Shown piece by piece: positions 43,228 through 52,404 of a stretch of DNA of 64,000 bases (within the stretch, counting starts at the first letter, position 1; each line of letters opens with the position of its first letter). The stretch covers positions 1,528,001 through 1,592,000 of the forward strand of contig NZ_JABBPK010000001.1 of assembly GCF_012933555.1 (NCBI RefSeq). Reading direction: 5' to 3'. The DNA comes from Niallia alba. GTDB taxonomy: Bacteria > Bacillota > Bacilli > Bacillales > Cytobacillaceae. Both the position numbers and the translations under genes were made by a program. The notes under the pieces are model-generated. The model worked only from the letters and a program-made list of their open reading frames with translations, was not told the DNA's origin and did not search any database.

Positions 43228-44910
43228 ATGGAACAAGCATGGTGGCAAAAGGCAGTAGTGTATCAAATTTATCCGAAGAGTTTTCAAGATACTACAGGGA
43301 ACGGAGTAGGAGATATTCAAGGAATCATAAAAAGATTAGATTATTTAAAAGAATTAGGGGTGGACGTACTGTGGTTAACACCGATTTATGCTTCCCCACA
43401 AAAAGATAATGGCTATGATATTAGTGATTATTATTCCATTCATCATGAGTATGGAAAAATGGAAGATTTTGATCAGCTATTAAAAGAAGCACATCAAAAA
43501 GGATTAAAAATTATCATGGATATAGTCGTTAATCATACGTCTACTGAGCACGAGTGGTTTAAACAGGCAGCCTCTTCTAAAGATAATCCATATCGTGATT
43601 TTTATATTTGGAAGGATGGAAAAGAAGACGGTAGGGAGCCAACTAACTGGCAGTCTAAATTCGGTGGTAATGCGTGGCAATATGATGAAAAAACAGGACA
43701 ATATTATTTGCATCTATTTGATGTAACCCAAGCTGATTTAAACTGGGAAAATGAGAAGCTTCGTGATGAAATATACAAAATGATGCAATTTTGGTTTGAA
43801 AAGGGAGTAGACGGTTTTCGTTTAGACGTTATTAACTTGATTTCCAAAAATCAAGCCTTTCCAGATGATGATGGATCGGTAGCACCAGGGGACGGAAGAA
43901 AGTTTTATACAGATGGTCCTCGTGTACATGAATTTATCCATGAAATGAATCAAGAAGTTTTTTCAAAATATGACAGCATGACAGTTGGGGAAATGTCTTC
44001 TACAACTTTAGAGCATTGCATTAAATATACGAAGCCTGAACGAAATGAGTTAAGCATGACCTTTAATTTCCACCATTTAAAAGTTGATTACCCTAACGGA
44101 GAAAAGTGGGAAATAGGAGAAATGGATTTTCATGCTTTAAAACAAATTTTATCTAACTGGCAAGTCGGTATGAATAAAGGTGAAGGCTGGAATGCGTTAT
44201 TCTGGTGTAACCACGACCAACCACGTATTGTCTCACGTTATGGAAATGATGGGAAATACCATAAGGAATCAGCTAAAATGCTCGCAACAACGATTCATAT
44301 GATGCAAGGAACTCCCTATATTTATCAGGGAGAAGAATTAGGCATGACAGATCCTAAATTTACTTCCATTGATCAGTACAGAGATGTCGAATCTTTGAAT
44401 ATGTACAATATTTTGCAAGCAAATGGTAAGCCGGAAGAAGAAATTCTTGAAATCTTGCGCAGAAAATCTCGTGACAATTCACGTACACCTGTTCAATGGA
44501 ACGGAGAGAAAAACGCTGGATTTACCGAGGGGACACCATGGATTGAAACGGCTCAAAATTATAAAGAATTGAATGCAGAAAATGCATTAAAGGATAAAGA
44601 CTCTGTCTTCTATCACTATCAAAATTTAATTAAACTTCGTAAAGAATACGATATTATTACAGATGGAGATTATGAATTACTTGCTCCAGACGATGATAAA
44701 ATATTTGCTTATTTACGTAGTACAGATAAAGAAAAATTATTAGTGGTAAATAATTTTTACGAGGAAGAAGCGGAATTTAAATTACCAGAGCATATTGATA
44801 TGACAGGGTTAACAAGTGAAATCCTTCTTTCTAACTATTCAAACTCAGCTTTCTTCGGAGAAAGTATGAAGTTAAGACCATATGAGTCCATTATATATTA
44901 TCTAAAATAA
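43228..44910 (+). CDS. treA: Trehalose-6-phosphate hydrolase (phospho-alpha-1,1-glucosidase)
   Basis: The 560-residue GH13 enzyme hydrolyses trehalose-6-phosphate to glucose and glucose-6-phosphate. Catalytic residues: nucleophile D200 (GFRLDVINLIS), acid E255 (TVGEMSS) and the CNHDQPR aspartate. Other blocks: AVVYQIYPKSFQDTTGNGVGD, HLFDVTQADLNWEN and QGTPYIYQGEELGMTDP. It is close to B. subtilis TreA along its length. GGTGGTG lies upstream of the ATG. Its usual partners treP and treR are not here, so trehalose import must rely on an unlinked PTS. Confidence 0.93.
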   Translation: MEQAWWQKAVVYQIYPKSFQDTTGNGVGDIQGIIKRLDYLKELGVDVLWLTPIYASPQKDNGYDISDYYSIHHEYGKMEDFDQLLKEAHQKGLKIIMDIVVNHTSTEHEWFKQAASSKDNPYRDFYIWKDGKEDGREPTNWQSKFGGNAWQYDEKTGQYYLHLFDVTQADLNWENEKLRDEIYKMMQFWFEKGVDGFRLDVINLISKNQAFPDDDGSVAPGDGRKFYTDGPRVHEFIHEMNQEVFSKYDSMTVGEMSSTTLEHCIKYTKPERNELSMTFNFHHLKVDYPNGEKWEIGEMDFHALKQILSNWQVGMNKGEGWNALFWCNHDQPRIVSRYGNDGKYHKESAKMLATTIHMMQGTPYIYQGEELGMTDPKFTSIDQYRDVESLNMYNILQANGKPEEEILEILRRKSRDNSRTPVQWNGEKNAGFTEGTPWIETAQNYKELNAENALKDKDSVFYHYQNLIKLRKEYDIITDGDYELLAPDDDKIFAYLRSTDKEKLLVVNNFYEEEAEFKLPEHIDMTGLTSEILLSNYSNSAFFGESMKLRPYESIIYYLK

Positions 44911-44915
44911 GTTTC

Positions 44916-44945
44916 GTTTTCCTGCGGTTTAAGGTCGCAGGAAAA
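44916..44945 (+). terminator. Hairpin after treA
   Basis: TTTTCCTGCG pairs with CGCAGGAAAA six bases after the treA stop. There is little T-run, so termination may be partial. Confidence 0.6.
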
Positions 44946-45033
44946 TTATTAATCAGATTTATGGGAAAATTTTTGTTATTTTCATAGAAAAAAGTTAAAC
45001 TAGGAATAGAAACTTTTATTGGAGGGTACTAGC

Positions 45034-45507
45034 TTGTTTAAAAATCTATTTAAAAGAAATAAAGAAGAGAAAACGAGTTCAAGTAATCATTATATTCAAC
45101 CTTTAGAAGGAAAACTATTAAGTATTGCAGACGTTCCTGATCCTGTATTTTCCCAAAAAATGATGGGTGATGGCATAGCTGTAGATCCATCCAATGGTGT
45201 ATTAGTTGCTCCGGCAGATGGACAAATTATGAATGTATTTCCTACAAAGCATGCATTAAGCATGACAGACAATAATGGTAGAGAGATCTTAATCCATGTT
45301 GGATTAGATACTGTTGCATTAAAAGGTGAAGGGTTTACTACTTTTGTCAAAGATGGAGATAAAGTAAAACAAGGACAAAAATTAATGGAAATTGATTTTG
45401 ATGAAATCAAATCAAAAGTTCCTTCCATCATTACTCCAATGGTATTTACTAACCTAGGAGAAAATGAAAAAGTAGTAGTGGAAGGTAATGAAATTAAAAT
45501 TGGATAA
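45034..45507 (+). CDS. Stand-alone PTS EIIA of the glucose family
   Basis: 157 residues from TTG at 45034; GGAGGG at 45021-45026 lies just before and rules out the upstream in-frame TTG. EIIA-Glc fold: GDGIAVDPSNGVLVAPADGQI, then phospho-histidine H88 in ILIHVGLDTV, and GQKLMEIDFDEIK. It passes phosphate from HPr to IIB domains that lack their own IIA, such as NagP (3961) and a trehalose IIBC. Placement behind treA suggests a role in trehalose uptake; sharing with NagP is plausible. Confidence 0.92.
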   Translation: MFKNLFKRNKEEKTSSSNHYIQPLEGKLLSIADVPDPVFSQKMMGDGIAVDPSNGVLVAPADGQIMNVFPTKHALSMTDNNGREILIHVGLDTVALKGEGFTTFVKDGDKVKQGQKLMEIDFDEIKSKVPSIITPMVFTNLGENEKVVVEGNEIKIG

Positions 45508-45510
45508 TTC

Positions 45511-45541
45511 AAAAGCTATGAGGCTGCCTCATAGCTTTTTT
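45511..45541 (+). terminator. Terminator after the PTS IIA gene
   Basis: AAAAGCTATGAGG pairs with CCTCATAGCTTTT, followed by more T. From 45546 to 45760 I see nothing recognisable. Confidence 0.92.
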
Positions 45542-45760
45542 ATTTTTATGAAAAGAACCGAGTTCCATATTAAAGAAGCAACGAAGAACATTGCTTGAGC
45601 ACAACTAGAGAAGCGATGTCATTTTTGTTATTAGGGAAGAGAAAATGTAGGAAAACGGTTCACATAATAAATTATTAGAAAAGAATAGATTTTTGCAATC
45701 CTTTATAAAAATTAATTGCCACAAAGAGATATTAGTTAATAGTACAGAGTTAACCGAATG

Positions 45761-45978
45761 CTGCCCTTATTAAAGGGCAGTCAGGCTGTCGAGAAAGTCT
45801 CGACAGCTTTTTTTATAATTCCGATATACAACATATAGTGTTTTAATAATACCTTATATTCCATATGTTGTGGTAAAAATCAATTAAAACATCAAAAACC
45901 CCCTTTTTCAAAATCATACTTTTAAAAATAGGGGGTTTTTCTACAATCTGGCTGCCCTTATTAAAGGGCAGTTTTTTT
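45761..45978 (+). repeat. Stack of five inverted repeats bounded by identical palindromes
   Basis: In order: CTGCCCTTATTAAAGGGCAG (45761-45780); GCTGTCGAGA/TCTCGACAGC plus seven T (45785-45814); ACAACATAT/ATATGTTGT (45828-45871); AAAAACCCCC/GGGGGTTTTT (45894-45940); and CTGCCCTTATTAAAGGGCAG again plus seven T (45952-45978). Three could end transcription. No gene lies inside. The identical outer palindromes suggest one unit. Confidence 0.8.
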
Positions 45979-45983
45979 GTGGG

Positions 45984-46170
45984 GAGAGGAAGGGAAAGTG
46001 GTGTTTATAAGAGAGATGAAAGCCGAAATCGGTGCGAGAGGAAGGGAAAGTGGTGTTCATAAGAGGGATGAAAGCCGAAATTTGTGGGAGAGGAAGGGAA
46101 AGTGGTGTTCATAAGAGGGATGAAAGCTGAAATTTGTGGGAGAGGAAGGAAAAATGGTGTTCATATGAGG
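45984..46170 (+). repeat. 52-bp tandem repeat array (family 2)
   Basis: Units start at 45984, 46036, 46088 and 46140, exactly 52 bases apart; the last is incomplete. Each reads GAGAGGAAGGGAAAGTG, then GTGTTCAT-N7-ATGAAAGCCGAAA. The core and period equal those of the array at 13470, while the linking bases differ. The remaining gap to the IS4 element (46171-46326) shows nothing further. Confidence 0.9.
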
Positions 46171-46326
46171 AATACGGGATTGTAAAATAAAGTATGAAAT
46201 TCGTAAAACACACTCACTTATATTAGAGAGCCCTATCTCTTAAACAATCATCCATTAATAGCTGGTTTAAAGACGCCATCCCCTTTCTAATATGAAATTC
46301 TCCCTTTCTAATTATTTATTTAATTA

Positions 46327-47728
46327 CACTAGTGTTGCGTTAATTTAATTTAACTATTAAAAATACTTGAAATGTTCAATTTTATCATTTTATGCAAAGA
46401 AAAAGTCCTTTATAATGGATAAGTTAGGTGGTAACCCGTCCAAATCCACTAAAAAGGACTATCGCATGGACAAGATTACACGAAAAACTTCATTTGGACA
46501 ATGGTTTTCACCAATAAATCTTCAATTATTTGAAGAAAACGTGAAAACGTTGAAATTAGATTTCTATACGAAAAAACTAACGACAGAGTCATTTCTAAAA
46601 TTATTACTTTTTGCGCAGCTAGAAGAAGTCGAAAGTCTGCATGCGCTGAGCGATTGTCTTTTCGATGATCAACTGCAAAAGGGCATTGATCTTGATTCTA
46701 TCAGTATTTCCCAACTCTCACGCCGTTTAAATGGCATGAATCCAGACTTATTCCAAAAGCTTTTCCTTGATTTAGTTTCACAAATTCATGCCAAAACGCA
46801 CAACACGAAACTTGTGATGCCATTAAAAATCATTGATTCAAGCACATTGCCTCTCAATTTGACTAATCATAAATGGGCAAAATTCCGCAAAACAAAAGCG
46901 GGTGTTAAATTGCACTTACGCCTTGTGTTTATGGAAAAAGGTATATCCTATCCCGAAAAGGCCATTATGACAACGGCCAAAGAACATGACCGCGGTCAGC
47001 TTGAAGTAATGGTTGATGACAAGGAATGTATGTATGTGTTTGACCGTGGTTACTTAGACTACGAACGCTTTGATCGGATGACAGATGACGGCTACTTTTT
47101 CCTTTCTAGGCTGCGAAAAAACGCAGTCATACGGGAGGTTTACGATTTTAAACTACCCGAGAATACATCTGTTTTGTCGGATCAAATGGTGTTGATTGGT
47201 ACGACGCAAAACCGTGCCGAAAATTACTTTCGTCTTCTAAAAGTGATTGATTCAAAAGGAAATGAGCTTCATTTAATCACAAATCGTTTTGATTTAAGTG
47301 CTGAAGAAATCTCAAAGATGTATAAATCACGCTGGGCGATTGAGTTATTTTTCAAATGGATTAAACAACATCTCCATATCAAAAAGTTTTACGGCCAAAG
47401 CGAATGGGCAATTCAGAATCAAGTGTTTATCGCACTTATTGTTTTTTGCCTGCATGTTCTCGCACAAATCGAGACAAAAAGTAAACGAAAAACCCTACAA
47501 ATTAGCCGATATTTACGGGCAGCTTTGTGGAAACCAGCACATATTTGGCTTCGAAAGATTGAAGGAAAAACCATTCCTTAATAAACAAATTGTCGTCGTC
47601 TCTTAAGTCTAATTGTAAAAAAATTCCAAATGGATGGATCCACCTTTAGTTGGGTATTTACTTTTTTGGCTCTTAACAGGGGACATATTTAAACTGAATA
47701 TTCTAACAACATTTATGCAACACTAGTG
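46327..47728 (+). mobile_element. Intact IS4-family element (IS4Bsu1-like) with 9-bp target duplication
   Basis: 1402 bases bounded by CACTAGTGTTGC and its inverse GCAACACTAGTG. ATTTAATTA occurs directly at 46318-46326 and 47729-47737, a perfect 9-bp target duplication. Size and duplication fit the IS4Bsu1 group from memory. Its left end nearly matches window bases 1-100. Confidence 0.92.
46466..47581 (+). CDS. IS4-family transposase
   Basis: 371 residues from the ATG at 46466 (AAAAGGACT upstream); an open in-frame extension begins at 46367 but lacks support. DDE transposase with a beta-strand insertion domain: LKIIDSSTLPLNL carries the first Asp, MYVFDRGYLDYERFD the second, and the YREK-like signature YKSRWAIELFFKWIKQHLHIKKF the Glu. 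Full length with no frameshift, so probably active. It belongs to the element at 46327-47728. Confidence 0.95.
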   Translation: MDKITRKTSFGQWFSPINLQLFEENVKTLKLDFYTKKLTTESFLKLLLFAQLEEVESLHALSDCLFDDQLQKGIDLDSISISQLSRRLNGMNPDLFQKLFLDLVSQIHAKTHNTKLVMPLKIIDSSTLPLNLTNHKWAKFRKTKAGVKLHLRLVFMEKGISYPEKAIMTTAKEHDRGQLEVMVDDKECMYVFDRGYLDYERFDRMTDDGYFFLSRLRKNAVIREVYDFKLPENTSVLSDQMVLIGTTQNRAENYFRLLKVIDSKGNELHLITNRFDLSAEEISKMYKSRWAIELFFKWIKQHLHIKKFYGQSEWAIQNQVFIALIVFCLHVLAQIETKSKRKTLQISRYLRAALWKPAHIWLRKIEGKTIP

Positions 47729-47890
47729 ATTTAATTACTATTTATTGAAAAAAATTTCTGTCATATAAATTTTTTCTCCTTTCCAACGAAAATTTTGCCT
47801 ATATCTTATCAAACCTAATGAAACAACCTACGCATACTTAGTAGCCTGTACATATAATGGCATGAAAATACTAAGAGAAGAGGTGAAAGC

Positions 47891-48634
47891 ATGAAAGTTG
47901 TTATTTTATGTGGGGGTAAAGGGATGAGAATGAGAGGCTTAACAGAAAATATACCGAAAGCCTTAGCTGATGTTAATGGAAAACCGATATTATCGCATAT
48001 CATGAAACATTATAGTGAATATGGACACCAAGAATTTATTCTGCCATTGGGATATAAAGGAGATCAAATTAAGGATTATTTCGTGAATTTAGCTTGGAGA
48101 AAAAATAATATAAAAATAGATTTATTAAACAATCAATATGACATTCTCGGAAAAACAGAGCCCTGGAAAATTACTTGTATTGATACAGGTCAAGATACGA
48201 TGACTGGAGCAAGAATTAAACAGTTAGAACAATATATAGAAGATGATATCTTTTTATTAACATATGGGGATGGTTTGTCTGATATTAATTTAGATGAACT
48301 CATTGCTTTTCATAAGGAAAAAGGAAAAACCGTTACACTTACCGGTATTAAAAAAAATAATCAATATGGAGTACTTGATATAGAAGATGGAATTGCTAGT
48401 CGCTTTTCAGAAAAGCCGGTTCTAGATGACTGGATTAACGGGGGATTCTTTGTTTGTAATAAGGAGTTCTTTCAGTATTTATCAGCACAGCCAGATTGTG
48501 TGTTAGAGGAAGAGCCGTTAAGAAAGTTAATTGAAAAGAGAGAACTAGCTGTCTATCTGCATGAAGGAGCCTGGTTATCTATTGATACACCAAAGGATTT
48601 AGAAGATGCTAGAAAGATATGGAAACAAAAATAA
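47891..48634 (+). CDS. rfbF: Glucose-1-phosphate cytidylyltransferase-like nucleotidyltransferase
   Basis: 247 residues. N-terminal nucleotide loop VVILCGGKGMRMRGLTENIPKAL, followed by GKPILSHIMKHYSEYGHQEFILPLGYKGDQIKDYF and the DTGQDTMTGARIK block, both typical of RfbF enzymes that make CDP-glucose from CTP and glucose-1-phosphate. The RfbG dehydratase encoded at 52405 uses that product, supporting the call. AGAGGTGAAAG precedes the ATG. It is the first gene of a four-gene run; the IS4 element lies 160 bases upstream. Confidence 0.88.
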   Translation: MKVVILCGGKGMRMRGLTENIPKALADVNGKPILSHIMKHYSEYGHQEFILPLGYKGDQIKDYFVNLAWRKNNIKIDLLNNQYDILGKTEPWKITCIDTGQDTMTGARIKQLEQYIEDDIFLLTYGDGLSDINLDELIAFHKEKGKTVTLTGIKKNNQYGVLDIEDGIASRFSEKPVLDDWINGGFFVCNKEFFQYLSAQPDCVLEEEPLRKLIEKRELAVYLHEGAWLSIDTPKDLEDARKIWKQK

Positions 48635-48661
48635 TTGGTATAAGGGAGAGAGAGGATTGCC

Positions 48662-51430
48662 ATGAAATGGCTAAAAAGAAATATTATAAATGACTTTCTG
48701 GAAGCAGTGTCTAATAATGAAAAAAAAGATAAGTCTGCTACTATAAATATTTCACTATTTTCAAAAGAGATTTCGGTGAAATTTCATGTAGATAATTTAG
48801 TTGGAATCTTAAATGGGGCAAAAAACAATAAGGTGTTAGCTTTACCTTCTCCGCAAGAAGATAATTCCTCATTGGAGGAGATAGCTACTCCAAATTCAGT
48901 AGTTAGTGAAAATGATCCAGAAACACTGGGTAGTAATTCACAGAGCGCTGAGGAAAAAGCAAGACAAGAAGCGGCAGCCCAAGAAAAAGCAAGACAAGAA
49001 GCGGCAGCCCAAGAAAAAGCAAGACAAGAAGCAGCAGCCCAAGAAAAAGCAAGACAAGAAGCAGCAGCCCAAGAAAAAGCAAGACAAGAAGCAGCAGCCC
49101 AGGAAAAAGCAAGACAAGAAGTGGCAGCCCAAGAAAAAGCAAGACAAAAAGCAGCAGCTCAGGAAAAAGCAAGACAAGAAGCGGCAGCTCAGGAAAAAGC
49201 GAAACAAGAAGCGGCAGCTCAGGAAAAAGCAAGACAAGAAGCGGCAGCTCAGGAAAAAGCAAGACAAAAAGTAGCGGCTCAGGAAAAAGCGAAACAAGAA
49301 GCGGCAGCTCAAGAAAAAGCAAGACAAAAAGCAGCAGCTCAAGAAAAGGCAAGACAAAAAGTAGCAGCTCAGGAAAAGGCAAGACAAGAAGCGGCAGCTC
49401 AGGAAAAAGCAAGACAAAAAGCAGTGGCTCAGGAAAAGGCAAGACAAGAAGTGACAGCCCAAGAAAAAGCGAAAAAAGAAGCATTAACTATGACCAAAGT
49501 AGAAACTAAATTATCTCCTAAAGAGCCAATTGCCTCTACAAATCAAAATTTTTGTGTTATTGCTGGAAAAGAATACTGTATGAAGATTATGGCATTTTAT
49601 GAGTCGCTTGTTAAAAACAGCAATAACTTCAATTTATGGGTTTGTTGCACAGATGCTATTACGTACAAGTTTTTAAATGAAAAAAATCTAAAAAATATGC
49701 ATCTTATTAGAGTAGAAGAAATAGAGGATGACCAATTAAGAGCTGTTAAACAAGAAAGAATGATAAATGAATATTGTTGGACATTAAAATCTTTCGTAAT
49801 TGAATATATCCTCAAAAATAATGATGTTGAGCAAGTATTGTATTGTGATGGAGATATTTATTTCTTCTCTAATCCGGATAGTATTTTTAATGAATGGGGT
49901 TCTGCTTCCATCTTCTTGACTCCACAAAGAGATTTAGATTGGGTAGAACAAAAGTATGGAAAGTATCAAGCGGGTATTGTTGGATTTAGAAAAGATGAAA
50001 CAGGATTAGCAGCTGTTCAATGGTGGAAGGATCGATGTATTGAATGGTGTAGTGTCGTTGAAAGCAATGGTCGATTTGGGGATCAAAAGTATTTAGATCA
50101 GCTTCCAATTATGTATGAGAACGTTCAAATATCTTCTAACTTAGGAGTAAATGCTGCACCTTGGAATATAATCTACAATAATAATTTCAAAATTTCCTTA
50201 CAAGGTGATAAAGTCTTTATAAATAATGATCCGCTTGTTGCTTATCACTTCTCTTGTTTAACTATTTATAGCAGTGATAAATATGATTTATGGAATATGC
50301 ATCAATTAAATATTCAGAAGGAAATTATGAATTATATTTATGTTCCCTACCTTGATCATTTAGAAAGAGTAATTACATCTTATCAAAATAGTTATCCTGG
50401 AATCATAAAAGCAACATTATCAACGAATGATTTTATTCAAGCAAAGACAAAGTATCATTCCACTAAGTTAAAAAGAAAAATGATTAAGTATAATAATTAT
50501 TTGCTATTAACTTCAATATTTAGTAAAGAGTATTTGGTTAAAGGACTTGCAATGTATGACTCGTTTAGTAAGCAGATAGAAAATTTTCATTTATGGATTT
50601 GTACGATGGATCAAGAAACCTATGATGTCTTATCTAACTTGAATTTAAAAAATGTCACCTTAATCCCAGTAGAAACAATTGAAACGCCACAGTTAAAAGA
50701 GCTAAAACAACAACGGACATTGCAAGAATATTGTTGGACAATAAAGGCGACATTACTAGAACATTTATTATCAACGCATTCTGATATTGACCATCTTTTC
50801 TATTGCGATAGTGATTTATATTTCTTCTCTAACCCACTTTCTGTGACTAATGACTTCGGTAGATATTCAGTTTATTTATGCCGTCAACGTGGAACAGACT
50901 TACTGGAACATTTCCATGGGCAATATCAAGCTGGATTTATCGGATTTAAAAATGAAGGGAATAGTAGAAAAATTTTAAATTGGTGGAAGAAAAAATGCTT
51001 AGAAGAATGCTCTGATGTATACAATGATGAACGGAAATCATGGGGAGATCAATTGTATTTGGATCGTATCCCAGAATTATTTGAAAATATAAAAGTGAGT
51101 GAAAACCCAGGAATTAACGCTGCTCCATGGAACCTTATTCTAAATAATGCCGAGCAAGAAGTAACCATGAGGGAGAATAATGTATATATTGACAATAATC
51201 CATTAATGTTCTTCCATTTTGGTAGTTTGTTAATCTTAAATGTAAATGAATTTGACTTATGGAAGCTAGAAGAAGTTAATATATCGTCTGCCATCTTAAC
51301 GAATATTTATAATCCGTATTTAATGAAATTAAGAGAGATATCAAACCGCCTTTCTAACAATGCACAATTCTTTGCAAATGTGCCTGCCAATTATACTGCT
51401 AAAAATCCTTATTCCATCGCTTCTCTATAA
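48662..51430 (+). CDS. Tandem glycosyltransferase with 17 decapeptide repeats
   Basis: 922 residues. Residues 1-98 are unclassified and polar. Residues 99-268 are 17 near-perfect KARQEAAAQE repeats plus a partial one (30-base DNA units from 48956 to 49465), predicted to be a long charged helix or coiled coil. Two related GT-A-like domains follow (about 296-560 and 610-880). Each has an EYCWT-K block, a DxD metal site (D396-x-D398 in CDGDIYFF; D716-x-D718 in CDSDLYFF), a YQAG-GF block and a PG/LGVNAAPWN block, 320 residues apart. Sugar donor and acceptor are unknown. The gene lies between CDP-sugar genes. Other reading frames through the repeat are open only because of its composition. Confidence 0.85.
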   Translation: MKWLKRNIINDFLEAVSNNEKKDKSATINISLFSKEISVKFHVDNLVGILNGAKNNKVLALPSPQEDNSSLEEIATPNSVVSENDPETLGSNSQSAEEKARQEAAAQEKARQEAAAQEKARQEAAAQEKARQEAAAQEKARQEAAAQEKARQEVAAQEKARQKAAAQEKARQEAAAQEKAKQEAAAQEKARQEAAAQEKARQKVAAQEKAKQEAAAQEKARQKAAAQEKARQKVAAQEKARQEAAAQEKARQKAVAQEKARQEVTAQEKAKKEALTMTKVETKLSPKEPIASTNQNFCVIAGKEYCMKIMAFYESLVKNSNNFNLWVCCTDAITYKFLNEKNLKNMHLIRVEEIEDDQLRAVKQERMINEYCWTLKSFVIEYILKNNDVEQVLYCDGDIYFFSNPDSIFNEWGSASIFLTPQRDLDWVEQKYGKYQAGIVGFRKDETGLAAVQWWKDRCIEWCSVVESNGRFGDQKYLDQLPIMYENVQISSNLGVNAAPWNIIYNNNFKISLQGDKVFINNDPLVAYHFSCLTIYSSDKYDLWNMHQLNIQKEIMNYIYVPYLDHLERVITSYQNSYPGIIKATLSTNDFIQAKTKYHSTKLKRKMIKYNNYLLLTSIFSKEYLVKGLAMYDSFSKQIENFHLWICTMDQETYDVLSNLNLKNVTLIPVETIETPQLKELKQQRTLQEYCWTIKATLLEHLLSTHSDIDHLFYCDSDLYFFSNPLSVTNDFGRYSVYLCRQRGTDLLEHFHGQYQAGFIGFKNEGNSRKILNWWKKKCLEECSDVYNDERKSWGDQLYLDRIPELFENIKVSENPGINAAPWNLILNNAEQEVTMRENNVYIDNNPLMFFHFGSLLILNVNEFDLWKLEEVNISSAILTNIYNPYLMKLREISNRLSNNAQFFANVPANYTAKNPYSIASL

Positions 51431-51442
51431 GAGGTGAATGTC

Positions 51443-52384
51443 ATGAAATTGAAAAATAAAAAAGTGTTAGTCACAGGTGCATATGGTTTTATTGGATCCC
51501 ATCTTATTAAACAGCTTGTGAAAGAAAATGCGTCCATCGCTGTCATTGTTCGGGAACATTCCAATCCTTGGAGAGTACAGGAATATTTGCCTCATTTAAA
51601 AAAATATGAGGCAGATATTCAAAATCGCTCAGATATATGTCGAATTATCCATGAATTTAAACCAGATTATATTTTTCATTTAGCAGCTTATGGAACAAAC
51701 CCAAGTAATAGAAATGACTTACTTGCATATGAAACGAATATAGTAGGAACAATGAATATCTTATTTGCAGCAAAAGATACAAAATGCAAAAAAATTATTT
51801 GTCTTGGAAGTAGTTCTGAATATGGGGATAAAAAAGAGCTAATTCATGAAGAAATGCTATTAGAACCAGTTGATATTTATGGCAGTACAAAAGCAGCTTC
51901 GACGATTATTTCGCATCAATTAGCACTGGATTATAAACTTCCCATTATCACTTTGCGTGCTTTTAATATTTTTGGGGAGGCAGAGGATAACCATAAATTA
52001 TTTTCGCATATTATTGAAAAAGTAATGCGTGATGAGCATGTAAAATTAACAACTTGTGATCAATATCGTGATTATAGCTATGTTGGAAATATTGTCGATG
52101 GCTTAATTCTTGCAGCCACATCTGAAGGCAGTAATTTGATTTTAAATATAGCTTCTGGAACTGCCCATCCTTTGCGATATTTTGTTGATTTAATTTATCA
52201 GCATTTAGATACAAAGCAAGTACCTTTGTATGGTGCTATACCAAAAAGGGAAAATGAAAGAAATGCACCTATTCCTGATATAACAAAGATTCAAGAGGTG
52301 CTTGGGTGGACTCCAGCCGTTTCCGTAGAAGAGGGAATAAAGAAAACCATTGCCTGGTATAAAAGTTATTATCATCATCATTAA
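51443..52384 (+). CDS. NAD-dependent epimerase/dehydratase (extended SDR), probable CDP-sugar reductase or epimerase
   Basis: 313 residues from the ATG at 51443 (AGAGGTG upstream). Rossmann loop VTGAYGFIGSHL, then HLAAYGTNP, SSSEYGDKKE with the catalytic Ser, and YGSTKAA with Tyr-x3-Lys. The C-terminal substrate region contains GDI-type RDYSYVGNIVDG and PDITKIQEVLGWTP. Sitting between the RfbF and RfbG genes, it probably reduces or epimerises the 4-keto sugar made by RfbG. The exact product cannot be read from sequence; RfbJ/RfbS-like reductases are the nearest functional analogues. Confidence 0.85.
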   Translation: MKLKNKKVLVTGAYGFIGSHLIKQLVKENASIAVIVREHSNPWRVQEYLPHLKKYEADIQNRSDICRIIHEFKPDYIFHLAAYGTNPSNRNDLLAYETNIVGTMNILFAAKDTKCKKIICLGSSSEYGDKKELIHEEMLLEPVDIYGSTKAASTIISHQLALDYKLPIITLRAFNIFGEAEDNHKLFSHIIEKVMRDEHVKLTTCDQYRDYSYVGNIVDGLILAATSEGSNLILNIASGTAHPLRYFVDLIYQHLDTKQVPLYGAIPKRENERNAPIPDITKIQEVLGWTPAVSVEEGIKKTIAWYKSYYHHH

Positions 52385-52404
52385 AGGGAGTGGAGGTGTT
52401 ACTT

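Noticed and set aside
101-46326. Segment between the two IS4 copies considered as a composite transposon
   Set aside because: Contents are ordinary chromosomal pathways, the copies differ by about 8 percent at the end, and the right copy has its own target duplication.
48903-49484. Long open frames on the minus strand and in another plus frame through the decapeptide repeat (193, 174 and 122 codons)
   Set aside because: They exist only because the 30-base repeat has no stops in these frames. Their products are low-complexity and lack ribosome sites.
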